Positions 12,169 through 22,883 of a stretch of DNA of 64,000 bases are shown here, piece by piece (the first letter of the stretch is position 1; the number at the start of each line of letters is the position of its first letter). The DNA is taken from the NCBI GenBank assembly GCA_018105865.1, contig CM030848.1, forward strand, positions 6,291,801 through 6,355,800, written 5' to 3'. Source of the stretch: Metaphire vulgaris. Its lineage: Eukaryota; Annelida; Clitellata; Crassiclitellata; Megascolecidae. The notes beneath the pieces are model-generated. The model was given only the letters and a program-made list of their open reading frames with translations. It ran no database searches and was not told the DNA's origin. The translations under genes and the position numbers were made by a program.

Positions 12169-12284
12169 ATTAGGACTACTGTACATCTGGAGACGACTGT
12201 TCCGGATTTTGAGCGTGGAGTTTCATCTCTGGTCGGTTCTTAAAAGTTCTGCGGCGGATTCGAATTGCATGGAATCAGTCGTGG

Positions 12285-12626
12285 CATTGGCGTAGCGAGG
12301 GATGGGGCAGTGGGGGCGAACCGCCCCAGGCGGCACTTGACCTAAGGGCGGCATTTTTGGGTTTCGTATATAGGGGCGGACATAGGCCTACACGGCCATC
12401 GTTTTTTGGCTTGTCAAGATTTTTCTGATGTTGAATGAAGAGGTGGCGTCAACGTGTCAGTCAGGGCGGCATTTTTCGGTTCTAATAAAGATTAAAATGC
12501 AACTGCCTTTTTATTGCTTGTGAAGATTTTGGATTTTTCGGAAGTTGTGTGTTGTGCTTTTTTCACCGCGAACGGCGGCACTTTTTATTTTCGCCCCAGA
12601 CGACGCTTTGCCTCGCTACGCCACTG
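12285..12626. mobile_element. hAT-type MITE, GGCGTAGC family
   Basis: Ends CATTGGCGTAGCGAGG and CCTCGCTACGCCACTG. Target duplication AGTCGTGG/AGTCGTGA (12277-12284, 12627-12634; 7 of 8). Holds two degenerate copies of the shared module, reading GCTTGTCAAGATTTTTCTGA near 12410 and GCTTGTGAAGATTTTGG near 12515. Confidence 0.88.
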
Positions 12627-12997
12627 AGTCGTGAGATTTGCGGAAAACCGTTGAGAATTTTTTTCGGAAGGTAGGGTGGTCAATGTACGTAGTTATATTA
12701 CAGTTTTTTGGCCACTCAGTAGAAAAAAAGCATAATTAACGTCTTTAAGATTTCCACCTTCGCTCACCATCCAATTCTAATATTACTCGAAATTTCTGTG
12801 ACTGCGGCTCCCCAGACCCCTAGTCGGACTAGATGGAATGTGTGTGTGTGTGTGTTTTTATTGGTGTTCATTCGCGCATCCACTATAGGGGTAAACCGAT
12901 TTGGGCCCAAATATTAGGTCAGCTGGGCGCCGATATGCTGTCATTTCATATATTCTGAAAATACGACCTAAATTTTAAGATTTCAATGTAATAAACC

Positions 12998-13263
12998 CAG
13001 GGCTTTTTTGTAAAAGAAAAATATTTTCCGGAACAAGGTATTTTCCGGAACGGGGCAAGATGGCAAGATTTCTATTTGCGCCTCTAAATTTCGGTGATGA
13101 CCTTTTTTAAGTCGTCACAGAAGTTTTCAAATCCCTAAATCCCTATAAAACACTCCATTTTCCAGGTAATGACCTTTTTTAGTCGCCACAGCTATTTTTT
13201 TAAAATACCAGTCCCGATTTTCCGGAACGCCGTTCCGCCTCGTTCCGGCCCAAAAAAACCCAG
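12998..13263. mobile_element. hAT-type MITE, AAAAAAACCC family
   Basis: Ends CAGGGCTTTTTTG and CAAAAAAACCCAG. Target duplication AATAAACC/AATAAAAC (12990-12997, 13264-13271; 7 of 8). TTTTCCGGAAC blocks occur at both ends. Variants of the shared module (GATGACCTTTTTT, AAGTCGTCA) occur near 13095 and 13170. Confidence 0.82.
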
Positions 13264-13414
13264 AATAAAACCCAGATTTTTGACCCGTTTAGAAGCTCCC
13301 AACGCTCTCCATGCCTCCTAGTCAGAGCTGGAAATGCCGGTCCGTATAGAAGCCTTGTGCCCCCTCTTCTAGAACCTGACCACGCCAGTGCACGGAATCA
13401 GTCAATGCTTTCAA

Positions 13415-13463
13415 AATTAAATTAGTCCTCCAACTGATAAATTAAATTAGTCCTCCAACTGAT
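13415..13463. repeat. 24-bp tandem duplication
   Basis: TTAAATTAGTCCTCCAACTG is repeated immediately after itself. Confidence 0.85.
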
Positions 13464-13761
13464 AACATTTTCGAGGGCATTTATTGGAATGCCAATAATT
13501 GGCTCAGAGTGATGCTCCATTTGGTTGGGCGTGTCACCAAAACAAGTGGGTGGTAAAGCGCTCCATCGTCAATAGACGACCGGGAGTCGTTGACTTTTAG
13601 TTTCATTCTCTGTTCTAGGTTAAAGCGATCGTCAATGTTGACACAGTTCTGTCTATTTCGGGCAAATTGGTATGAAGAATTACACGTTGATAGAAATTCC
13701 AACATTTCTGTAATCAAATATATCGACTATTGGTAGAAAACAACTTGATAAGTGATAGCAT

Positions 13762-13767
13762 TTTATT
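13762..13767 (-). terminator. Candidate polyadenylation signal
   Basis: AATAAA on the minus strand, 541 bases beyond the stop codon of the claudin-like gene. It is the first canonical hexamer I noticed downstream, but no cleavage evidence is available. Confidence 0.3.
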
Positions 13768-14307
13768 AGATGCTACAAGCAACCAATGTAGCCCGACCAA
13801 TATGCCTAGTAATACACGTACATTGTCAAAATGCAATTGTCACTAAGCAAACACGTATTAAAGCAATGTATGTGGTGACACCCTTCACTTAAAACTGCAC
13901 GGAGAAGACATTCGGATTATATAAAGGAGGATTTGTTTGGAGGAAATACGGGAGACGCTGAGAGAATTCGAATTTATCACAGAAAAGTTAGAATGAGAAA
14001 ATTTGGGCCAATAATTATGGATACAGGCTGGGGTAAGGGTCGTCTTTTTCTGGAGGGTGTTTTTGATCGTTTCTTGGATGGAAAGTTATTGAGGTATAAC
14101 CGAGCCGCGCACGATGAACACGCTTTTTTTAACGTCATTAAAGCATCTGCCATTCCGAAGTCTTTAAACTTATTTGCGGTGACTTTTGCACGGGAGTGAA
14201 ATTTTTGAATAGCCGTTTAAGCTAAGCTTCTTGCGTGCAGTGATATACTCTGAGGCTGTGCAGTTTCTAGAGTGGCTGGCTGATCGATCGTATAGCTCCC
14301 ACTCACA

Positions 14308-14543
14308 TCAGATGACGGATTTGGAAAGTTCAAGGCGTGAATATCTGGAAAGGTAAAGCCAGGAGGTGACCGTGAGAACGGTGAAGACGAAGGCCGCCCA
14401 TCCGACAGACATCGACCAGGACATGCGCACCTCCATCAGGTCGCATATCTCGCCGGCGACATCCGAATCGAGCGTGTAACAGCCTCTGTACATCAGCCGG
14501 ATCTTCGTCATCATTATCGTCAACGTGAAACAGAGAAAGACGG
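14308..14543 (-). CDS. Claudin-like gene, exon 4
   Basis: Begins after TCTTCTGCGCAG and encodes the rest of segment 3, extracellular loop 2 with three Cys, segment 4 and a short tail ending in Ser-Val-Ile, then TGA at 14310-14308. The C-terminal S-V-I fits a PDZ-ligand-like ending only loosely. A MITE lies just 35 bases upstream of this acceptor. Confidence 0.8.
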
Positions 14544-15975
14544 CTGCGCAGAAGATCGAACACACGACGGTTTCATATCAGGGACGTCATTTGGGAGGGG
14601 GCAGGGGGGCCGTTGCCCCCCTGATTTTTAGGGGAAATTTTTTTTCTACCAATGTTTGTGTTATTTAGTTTTTACATGTAAATTGGCTGGCTAAATAGAT
14701 ATAGAAAGACTGAGAAGCAAAAAAGCCATCAACCCGTAAAGGAGGGCTTGATGTCGAATCTGGAATCTGAAGTAACTAATCGCATAAAATAGCTGACAAG
14801 CAAGAAAAAGGTCGCCAACTTTTTTGCGAACTTGACCGGTCGAAAGTGTCTTGCCCCCCCTGGAAAACAGTGAAATGACGTCTCTGTTTCATATACACAC
14901 ACTGCAAATCACTCACAGCAGAGGTGGGCACCCGTAGAAATTTTCCCAGGAGGCGGGGAGTGGGGGAAACACATTTTAACACAATGGTCGCGGCTAATAT
15001 TTTAGCAAGTGTTTTCAAATTTCACTGTGAAATATATTGGCATTTGCATTTTCCAGGAAGGGCAAATGTCCCCTCTTGCCCTAACGTGCGGGCGCCCATG
15101 TCAGAAGAGATGACAATGGGTCGCTCAAAATGACCCATTGAACCCTTGACCATCCAGTATTGATGACTCACTTGACCCATTGCCATCTCTATCACTCACT
15201 ATTAGTCTACAGTAGCTTAGCTTAGCTTAATAATATTGGAGTTTAGCTTATAATTTCTAACCACGCAGCTTGTCTTTAAAGACGAATAAAATAGAAATAA
15301 TGATTCTAATCCTCCGCATTATGCCGACAAAATGTTTTCTTATAGAAATGTGATCTCGATTAAATGTTGCTGACAAACGAATAGAGGGACCCCTAAGGAA
15401 ATGAATAAATAATTTATAATGTATTAAGTAAATAAATTAATGTAAAATGTGCAAAAAATCGCCCAAGATTGCCAAAAATTTTCAAAAAAATTTCAACAAT
15501 TTACAAATTTGCCAAACTTTGCCAAAAATTGCCCTAAATTGGTCAAAAATTGACCAAAATAATATTATCTTTCCCCCCCAAGAATAGTGTGAAATGACGC
15601 TACTGGTTTCGCTGCAAAACTGCTTCAGACTTTTAAATCCTATTGATTGGGATCTGTCCATGCCGTATGTCTGGAGGAATGTTCTGTCAGAATTTATCGA
15701 TTGTCATTTTATGATGTCTAAGAAATTTCCTCTCCTTTCTTTTTTGTAATTTGCTTTCAGATCTTCCAGGTTATGCGTCAACTTGTTGCTGCAGCTCTCG
15801 CGAAACTATGCAAGCCTTTAGAACAGGAGTATTCAGCTAAATTTCACCGAGTGCCAAATACTTGTGTGACTGGGGTCTGGTGAATACCCATGCTTTAGAA
15901 GAATTCGTACATGGACTGGCTCCTTGGTCTTTTGAAGCCTAGTTTTATCGCTGTTCCGGGGTAAGTTGGTAGCTC

Positions 15976-16035
<60 letters not shown>

Positions 16036-19000
16036 TGATTTTAAGTGGTTTAGGAGGCTAAGTAAGCCTGTGTGAAAACCACTGATGTAACCAGCTCATC
16101 AAATGAATATGTTCAAACTAACAGATCAATTTAAATTAAAATAGGACATTTTTCGCATGTATTTGAGCGGCGTATTATACGCTGTATTTGACGCTCAGAA
16201 TAGAAATAATCCCAAACATCAATTCATTGAAAATATGCGAATCGAAACTGTAGCTAAACAGTAATGTTGTTTACGTCGTTATTCGCTGGGTGGCGCCACT
16301 AGTCTATTTAGAATACTGGCATGGGCGTAGTTTATCAGGGGCTAGACTAGGCCCCCCACGCGAACACCCGAAAAGTAAAAAAGTGGAAGTTGTAAGAGTA
16401 GTATAGGCGCATGCACTTATACACATACTTATAATACATGCATAAATAATGCATAGGCTAATACGTACTTATAACCTAACATTCTATGTGCACGAAATAG
16501 CTGATGACCTTTTTTGCTTGTTAGACTTTTTCTGAAGTTGAACTGAGAAGTTGAAAATTGTTGAGATTGACGAAGGGGTGCATCTCGATAAAATAAATAG
16601 AATCAGATTGATTCAATTGCACACAAAGTCTGACAAACAAAAAATAAAGAATAAAAAAGGTCGCCAGCTATTTCGTTCAGCTACTCGTACATTTTAGTTT
16701 TACCCTGTCCATTGTTTTTTGCAATGCATGCAAACCCCGAAAAATTTTGCGCCTTCCCTATAATTTTTTCCATAGCCACCCAGTTTATTTCGCTTTGTAA
16801 TCGCTACTAGGATTTAGCCCCCCTTCCCAAAGACAAAGACCAAACTCTGCCCATGGATATCCGATAGCCTACATGCTAGATAGCCAGCTGCGAGCTGAGA
16901 TGAGCTGACTACTTGAGTTCGATCCAGAATATAAGAGTGGATTGGACATCAACAATGGCTGAGTGGCGCTCTAGGCTTAAGACGAGAAGTTATAGCGCCA
17001 TATAAACTGAACGTTGAAGCATTTTCAGTCGGATTAGAGTTTAATCCGGAGCAATTCTGCAAATGGGTCGGCCATAAATTACGTAACGCGATTTTGACAC
17101 TTTTTGACCCCTCCCCATCGTAACGCGACGTAACAAAAAGTCTGACCCCCTAGAATATGACGTAACACCGGGCCAACCCTCTTCGTCTCCCAAAAAGTCG
17201 AAAAGTATTGACAAGCCAAAAAAGGTCATCATCTTAAAAATTTTGCATTGCGTTGCTTCACATTCCACCGACCTCCCTCGTCACACTCCGTAACAAATGT
17301 CCGGACCTCCCCTAAGAGCGTTACGTAATTTATGGACGACCCCAAAGATTGCAAGACAACTTATGAGCAATCGCCCTTACCCCAGAAGATGGAAACGGAC
17401 CAATCAAAATGACTCATGGCCCAGGTTAGGCTACCCATTAAATCCTTGACTCGTGATCCATGCCAGGGTTTTTCAGACATTTTGGAACCTCGACCCACTT
17501 CAGCGGTTTTATAACGTGCCGCGGCCCTAATCATAGCATTTAATATCAACAAAATGCATTACGCCATCTGGCGAACGTTGGTTGAAAGGAATCTTCTGAG
17601 TTTTGAATAAATGGCAAAACAAAAGCTCTAATTCAATTCGAATGAAAATGTGGCAAATGTATTAGGCATAATTATTCGTATTTTTGCCAAATAAGATAAA
17701 AGGATAGAAATAGATTTTGACATTTCTTGAAAATTACCTTTTCAAAATATGCGAGGAACACACCTTTGTTACGCATCTTTAAAAGCCTATGAGTGTGGCA
17801 AAATCGCTTAACCAGCAGGGCACTTTTTCTGCATAAAGAGATTCCTATCGTTAGTGGAGTTTCGACGCAAAATGGTCGGAATACGCTTTCCTTGCGCTAT
17901 TGCGAAAAAATATTAATTTTTGAAAGCACTATAGGTCAAGGTTTTCCAAAGTGACCGACTTCAGTTGCTTTGTAACATGCCGCGACCCTGCAAACTTACT
18001 GTCAACTAAATTTGGATAAAACACTAGTTATTTTATTATAAGCCGCGCATAGAGGATTGCAGGCATATAAATTTCTTAAAACCTAAGCATACTAGCACCT
18101 TTCAATGCTTGTGACATTGTGGTATTGGTTAGAAAATGACACTTTTGAATCTAATTTCGTGCTACCCCGCGACCCATTAGACTGAGCTCCTCGACCTACT
18201 TTAAGTTTTGGGTCGCGACCAGAGTTTGAGAAACACTGATCCGTGTGACCTGTGACCCATGTGACCTCTGACACCTGTGACCTGTTATCCATGGGTCATT
18301 AACAATTAAATATCTGTGATATCCGTCCAGCGCCTCTATGCCTCGTCAAATATAATGTCAGGTATCGACCCAAAGTAAAAGCATAAAATGCCACAGAACG
18401 AAACAATCAAAAATTTTACCAACACTGTAAAGTAATCAATTGTAACGTCATTATCACGGAGTCGATGTAAACCATCGATTGATACCTTTAGAGTGTTTTT
18501 AAACACGGCGCTATAAAAGTCCATAATCGTTATAATTATTGCATTGCAAATACTGTATTTGTCAACGGATGTGAACTGGTTGCATGGCTGCACTCGCAGT
18601 GTTAAAAATTAGACGGGTCGTGGACCAATGGGTCTTGACCTATGGAGTATGGACCATGTGACCCATCAGGAATTGATGACCCATTTGTCTTTTAATCCAT
18701 TGTCCCGTTGCCATCTCTGTTTACCCTCCCCCATTATCATTATTTTTTTATTTTTTAAAGGCCCAAATAGTGAGGGTTCGCCCTCTTCGGGTCGCCCCTC
18801 CCTCGGGGTTATTTCCAGGATTATCAATTTGGGGAGGTGTTGGTATATTCTGGGGCTGTCCTATCGAAAAAGTCTGGCAAGCAAAAAAAGGTAACCCGGC
18901 TCTCAGATTGGGGGGGGGGGTATTTGCGAGCGGGGGCGTGTTAGAGAGGTGAAAAAAATATCCCTGCCCTCCCCTCAGTTGCTACGCTACCAGCTGTTGT

Positions 19001-19749
19001 TTGTGGTTCCATCTCCATGGCCATTGCGATCTATACAAGCTTTCTGAAGCATTACGGTCAGTTAGAGACCGTAGCGCAGATTTCTATGTAATACTTCGGA
19101 GCAGTAAAACGCATCCAAAAGCGAAAGAAGTTATCGAAAGGATGCTGTGACAAGGAATAATTCGATTAAAACCATGAAGAAATCAAATTAAAATTTATCA
19201 AGAAGCGTTATAACCAGATGTCGCTTCAATTTCAGTCGTCCGCATAACGTTCCATATAGACTCTATACCTGAGACACTGTACATGACACCGGTGACCATG
19301 CAGGCTGACACCTGTTTCTTCCAGATGCCGAAAAATCCTGTGCAGGCGGCAGCGATCAGACAAAGCAGGGCGACAATGACGCACGAAATGGCGGAGTTTT
19401 GCATTCCTAAGCAGCAAACAGAGAACACCGTAATTAACACTGCCAAAAGATAGCTAATTACGAAACACCTGATATATTCAAGACTCTTAATGCATTGCTC
19501 CGAGTGGAACATAGTACAGTTCTCACACAGGGCAGATCCAACTGAACCACTCTAAGCCCTGTTGTTGTTGTTGTTGTTGTTGTTATTATTTTTACAGTAG
19601 AACTTCGTTATGACATAGCAGCTGTGTAAAATTTAGTACGTAATATCCGAGGAGCGCTATGTTCAATACCATCCACTACGGAGCACATCACACGAAACCG
19701 TACAGTGTGGTACGTTATAACCGAGTCTGTTATAACGAAATTCAACTGT

Positions 19750-19821
<72 letters not shown>

Positions 19822-19969
19822 TGTACTGCAAATGCGTCAGACAGCTACTGTAAAACCTCGATATAGCGACACGTGTGTGCATGCAGTGCATGCATTATAT
19901 TGGAAAGTCTCTGGACCGTTACTGATGAGTTGTAATAGGTAAGTAAGTAACCATATTTTCTACTCTACC

Positions 19970-20037
<68 letters not shown>

Positions 20038-20534
20038 TTGTGTGTGTTTGTGTGTGTGTTTGTGTTTGTGTGTGTGTGTCTGTGTATGTGTGTGTTGAGT
20101 TATTGTGCTGTCGTCACGCCAATTTAAAGTGTTTCATTCATATTATTAATTAATTAGAACGCAATGATGGGATGCAAATTATCTCTTGTCTAGCGACATA
20201 AATAAAATTCTATAAAATAGCCAAACAGCCAGAGCATCACATTTCCCTCTCTTCCTCTAATGGATTCCGGTCTTTGTTTCTCCGTTGACAGCAGGAATTA
20301 ACTGACTGCTTACTTATTATATTTGAGCAGTTTCTATAGCTGCGTAATCAGTTTCTGAATTATTCTGTGTTTTGGTTCTTACGAACTAGAGCGATTCCCT
20401 TGTCCGTTAGCTTTGCCTTGTCATAGTCGCGTATGTAATTGTAGCACCTGTGGTCGAATTTCGCTTTGGCCGTTGACTCCAGGTAGATCCTGCTAAGACG
20501 GAACGAATCTGAAGGAATGTTTACAACACACACA

Positions 20535-20565
<31 letters not shown>

Positions 20566-20716
20566 TTAAAGGTCGAAGACAACGATTGTCTTAAATGGTT
20601 GTTTTAGCTATAGACCATTAATTATAGACTATTACAAACTATATCATATACTATTATATTATAGATTATTATTATTATTACTATTATTAGTAATAATAGT
20701 AATAATAATAATAATA

Positions 20717-20762
<46 letters not shown>

Positions 20763-22883
20763 GACCTGTGGTTCTCAAAGTGTGAGTCCCGGCTCCACAT
20801 GTGGAGCCCGCGAATTATTACAAATTAATCGTACTTTAATGTTTTGCTTATCAAGACTTTTGAGACTTTTGATACCAATTATCAATTATTACACAGAAAC
20901 TGCTATTTCGCAAAATACACTTGTTTGAATTTGACACCTTGGGGAGTCTTGGGACAACCTGGACTTGGTCAGGGATCTGCGAATCGAAGAAGTTTGTGAA
21001 CCACTGTTGTAGATTATTAGGCTATTAACCCCTTAACCGTGTATTTAACTTAACTCAATGTAAAATGGACGGATATATCCGGGATACCCAGTTAAGGGGT
21101 TAATAAGGCATGGAAACGGAATATGTCCACTAGAATATTTTGAAGCCCGAACTCAAGAGGATAGCTTTCGTAGTGCAAAAGACGCGATTGCGTTGGTTTC
21201 GGCGCAACGTCGCGAAGGGATAATAATTATCATTCGGAGCAGGATTCAGATTAATTATTAATGGATGCGATGGATCTCAGACTGACTGGAAATCTTCAAT
21301 TCAAATTATTCAATCACTTCCTCTCTGATAGCGCCTCGACATCCGAGGCGTGGCGTGCACCTTTGCTGCCCATGGCCATATCCGCCGCCCCAGGAACAAA
21401 AGAAAGATAGTGAGTGATGGCGCGCGCCCCTTAAAAATATTCCTCACAAAAAAGGTCGTCACAACAAATACATATCTGAAAATCGACTTGCAAGCAAAAA
21501 AGGTCGTCACTTTCTAAATTTGTCGCCCCAACCGTGTGCATTTCTCAAAATTTGCCGCCCCCCCCCCCCCCAATCAATGTTCCCTCTAAGCTGTGCGCGT
21601 GTGCGAGCGCACAGAGGTCGCAAGGCAAGCGCACAAAGGAAAAAATGGAGCGCACACAATTTTTGAACATTGTTTCCGTTGCTTTCATATCATACACGCA
21701 CTTACTGCACAGAAGTTGGCTTTCCATGTACAATTTTGCACACAAGAAATTTCATGCGCACACGTACTGCAAAAAATTGGAGGGAACATTGCCCCCAATC
21801 GTGTGCCGCCCATGGCTAGAGCCATAATAGCCATTAGCACGCTACGCCTCTGCTCCACATAGGTCTATACTAGCCAATTCCACTAGTTATATTCCATAGG
21901 GTCTTCACTTGCTGGTCTTCAATCACGTACAGTCATTGGCGCAAGTTGTTTCTCGGTGTTTGGCCTAAGGCTCTGGAATTCAGTACAGTCATCACTTCGT
22001 AAAACCATCATATTAACCTCTGCTGGAACTAGTCTTAGGAAATACCTATTGTTTTGGCTCGGCTTATTCTCCTTAGATTGCTCCCCCCCACCCCACCGAT
22101 CGGACTGATCTTCCAGCTTCACCTGATTCTTATTCGGACTGGATTATGTTTCCGCGCCATCAGCTGATACGCATACGGCATTATGATAGTGACGCCATAG
22201 AAGTTGATTGAATGATTGATGGATCGATGGATGGATTTATGAATTGCGTGATTGCCTGCTTGATTGATTGATTGGTTGGTTGATTGATTAGTCGATTGAT
22301 TGATTGATTGATTGGTTGGTTGATTGATTGATTGGTTGTTTGATTGATTGATTGATTGATTGATTGGATTGATTGATTGATTGATTGATTGACATTAGAG
22401 CACTAAGTTAGTCATCAGCGTAAGGCACCACGCATGCCGTAAGTCTATTAGCTTCCATTCGGGGCCGGTGGACGTGCGAGTGACCGAGTTCTCAGCTACT
22501 GTAGTTGACGGTCGCAGCGTCGTGTCTAACGCTGAGACAGTCTCGACGGAGTCGGGGTTCCTACCGGGAATGCGATCGCAGACCCTCCAGATGCCCCCGT
22601 GTCGAGCCCGGACGTAGTGCGTCTGCAACGCCGCCGACGACGACGACGAGGCGTTCGACTCGTTCCCGTGGACGACGACCGCCACCTTGTAGAACCCCGA
22701 CCGATCGTCGAGGTAGGAATGGACCGGGGACAGGGCCCCGTGGCGCCGCAGGGCTCCGTATTCGACCGACTCCCAGTAATCGGTCGCCACGGAGACGACG
22801 GTCAGGACGTTCGCCACCGCGGCGCAGAGGACGGACACGGTCACCGGAACGCGCATGGCCCGGACGTTGCTCCATCCGGTCAT
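14308..22883 (-). CDS. Claudin-superfamily four-pass membrane protein, four exons
   Basis: Joining 22883-22565, 20508-20383, 19406-19269 and 14543-14308 gives 819 bases and 272 residues. All three introns are phase 1. Membrane segments fall near residues 10-33, 153-176, 182-205 and 235-256. Loop 1 has ATDYW at 33-37, GIWRVC at 97-102, a second Cys at 128 and N-linked sites at 74 and 77. Segments 2 and 3 are joined by a short WKKQ turn. The exon split, with one break just after the WRxC motif, one before segment 2 and one inside segment 3, matches what I recall of vertebrate CACNG genes. The 25-residue Cys-Cys spacing is closer to TMEM178. Such proteins act in junctions or as channel/receptor auxiliary subunits; the specific role here is unknown. 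The start chosen is the first ATG in frame before segment 1; Met10 is an alternative. Translated in one piece the exon-3 region seems longer, but the splice model fits better. Confidence 0.82.
14579..14886. mobile_element. hAT-type MITE at the exon-4 acceptor
   Basis: The 308-bp unit has ends CAGGGACGTCATTTGGG and AAATGACGTCTCTG. Perfect target duplication TTTCATAT at 14571-14578 and 14887-14894. It lies in intron 3 of the claudin-like gene, 35 bases from exon 4. A shared-module copy (GACAAGCAAGAAAAAGGTCG) is at 14794-14813. Confidence 0.92.
14922..15098 (+). mobile_element. hAT-like MITE, family E copy 2
   Basis: Starts CAGAGGTGGGCACCCG and ends GTGCGGGCGCCCATG, with an interior matching 11086-11299 reversed. 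No convincing 8-bp duplication was found. Located in intron 3. Confidence 0.55.
15105..15195. repeat. Short inverted-repeat unit, GACCCATTG family
   Basis: Begins AGAGATGACAATGGGTC and ends GACCCATTGCCATCTCT, so its ends are inverted repeats. The region 17384-18722 carries a related unit split by a hAT element. Confidence 0.55.
15196..15978. other. Intron 3 sequence, partly repeat-derived
   Basis: At 15425-15610 a series of AAAATTGCC/AAATTTTC words ends in GAAATGACGCTACTG, resembling the right end of the 14579 MITE. No exon is seen. Confidence 0.45.
15979..16034. repeat. (AAT)n microsatellite
   Basis: About 56 bases of AAT in intron 3. Confidence 0.95.
16320..16855. mobile_element. hAT-like MITE
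   Basis: Ends CATGGGCGTAGTTT and CAAACTCTGCCCATG. Target duplication is unclear (4 of 8). It carries the shared module in both orientations: GACCTTTTTTGCTTGTTAG near 16505 and AAAAAAGGTCGCCAGC near 16655. Confidence 0.6.
17065..17343. mobile_element. Long-TIR element, CCATAAATTACG family
   Basis: Ends GGGTCGGCCATAAATTACGT and ACGTAATTTATGGACGACCC form an inverted repeat of about 26 bases. Flanks CAAAT/CAAAG are near-identical. It resembles the GGGGCTGTCC elements at 34978 and 50427. A shared-module copy (TTGACAAGCCAAAAAAGGTC) lies at 17209-17228. I do not assign a superfamily. Confidence 0.75.
17384..18722. repeat. GACCCA-rich repeat interrupted by hAT
   Basis: Left part 17384-17463 (AGATGGAAACGGACCAATC, GACTCATGG) and right part 18239-18722 (repeated TGACCCATGTGACC, ending GTTGCCATCTCTG) resemble the inverted ends of the unit at 15105. 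The hAT element at 17464-18238 sits between them. Confidence 0.5.
17464..18238 (-). mobile_element. hAT non-autonomous element, family C copy 3
   Basis: Full-length reverse copy: starts CAGGGTTTTTCAGACATTTT and ends AGTTTGAGAAACACTG. Target duplication ATCCATGC/ATCCGTGT (6 of 8). It lies in intron 3 and splits a GACCCATTG-family unit. Confidence 0.85.
18775..18990. repeat. Degraded MITE fragment with shared module
   Basis: G/C-rich stretch with CGAAAAAGTCTGGCAAGC directly before an A-run and GGTAAC near 18858-18892, and a CAGTTGCTACGCTACCAG terminus near 18975. The left end is not clear. Confidence 0.4.
19269..19406 (-). CDS. Claudin-like gene, exon 3
   Basis: 138 bases coding membrane segment 2, the WKKQ turn and the first half of segment 3. 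The acceptor has a strong pyrimidine tract (TGTTCTCTGTTTGCTGCTTAG) and the donor is CTCAG|GTATAG. The reading frame happens to stay open upstream of the acceptor, but using it would add a surplus hydrophobic segment. Confidence 0.8.
19561..19590. repeat. (TTG)n microsatellite
   Basis: Short TTG run followed by TTATTATT, in intron 2. Confidence 0.85.
19595..19748. mobile_element. Tc1/mariner-like MITE
   Basis: Ends CAGTAGAACTTCGTTATGAC and TATAACGAAATTCAACTG, flanked by TA on both sides. TA duplications with CAGT ends are the Tc1/mariner pattern. In intron 2 of the claudin-like gene. Related to 25830-26266. Confidence 0.75.
19751..19822. repeat. (AAT)n/(ATT)n microsatellite
   Basis: AAT run switching to ATT, able to fold back on itself. 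Confidence 0.9.
19973..20096. repeat. (TA)n(TG)n microsatellite
   Basis: TA to about 20019, then TG with TTTG interruptions. Confidence 0.9.
20383..20508 (-). CDS. Claudin-like gene, exon 2
   Basis: 126 bases between acceptor CATTCCTTCAG and donor GTTC|GTAAGA. It encodes residues 107-149 of the first extracellular loop, including the second conserved Cys (RCYNY). The exon lies next to an AC microsatellite (20528-20567) that sits immediately upstream of its acceptor. Both junction phases agree with the neighbouring exons. Confidence 0.75.
20528..20567. repeat. (AC)n beside exon 2 acceptor
   Basis: AC run ending about 20 bases upstream of the exon-2 acceptor on the minus strand, where it reads as GT repeats. 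Confidence 0.9.
20661..20761. repeat. (ATT)n/(AAT)n fold-back microsatellite
   Basis: ATT, then AAT, then ATT again; located in intron 1. Confidence 0.9.
21025..21103. mobile_element. Short piggyBac-like MITE, copy 2
   Basis: TTAACCCCTTAACCG to CAGTTAAGGGGTTAA, inverted relative to 667-746, again bounded by TTAA. In intron 1. Confidence 0.6.
21343..21852. mobile_element. hAT-type MITE, interrupted
   Basis: Ends CCGAGGCGTGGCGTGC and GCACGCTACGCCTCTG. Target duplication CTCGACAT/CTCCACAT (21335-21342, 21853-21860; 7 of 8). Two shared-module copies occur near 21443 and 21485 (TTGCAAGCAAAAAAGGTCG). It is split by the insertion at 21575-21791. In intron 1. Confidence 0.85.
21575..21791. mobile_element. 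hAT-type MITE nested at 21.6 kb
   Basis: Ends CAATGTTCCCTCTAAGC and AATTGGAGGGAACATTG. Perfect target duplication CCCCCAAT at 21567-21574 and 21792-21799. Inserted into the 21343 element. Confidence 0.92.
22203..22392. repeat. (GATT)n imperfect microsatellite
   Basis: GATT units with GGTT variants over about 190 bases, in intron 1. Confidence 0.9.
22565..22883 (-). CDS. Claudin-like gene, exon 1 (coding part)
   Basis: Encodes residues 1-106 plus one base: first membrane segment, the DYW motif and most of the first extracellular loop to GIWRVC. The donor CCCG|GTAGGA follows. The exon is GC-rich. The frame stays open upstream to a GTG at 22985 but contains no earlier ATG, only Gly/Arg-rich sequence, so I start at 22883. 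Confidence 0.8.

Noticed and set aside
13933..14199. 88-residue plus-strand open frame
   Set aside because: No recognisable domain; it lies antisense to the probable 3' untranslated region of the claudin-like gene.
18336..18593. 85-residue hydrophobic minus-strand frame
   Set aside because: It includes the GCGCTATAAAAGTCC repeat end and lies in intron 3; no splice sites fit the gene model.
19198..19512. Single 104-residue open frame taken as one exon
   Set aside because: Reading it whole adds a fifth hydrophobic segment. A strong acceptor at 19407-19408 and the matching-phase exon at 20383-20508 give a better family fit.
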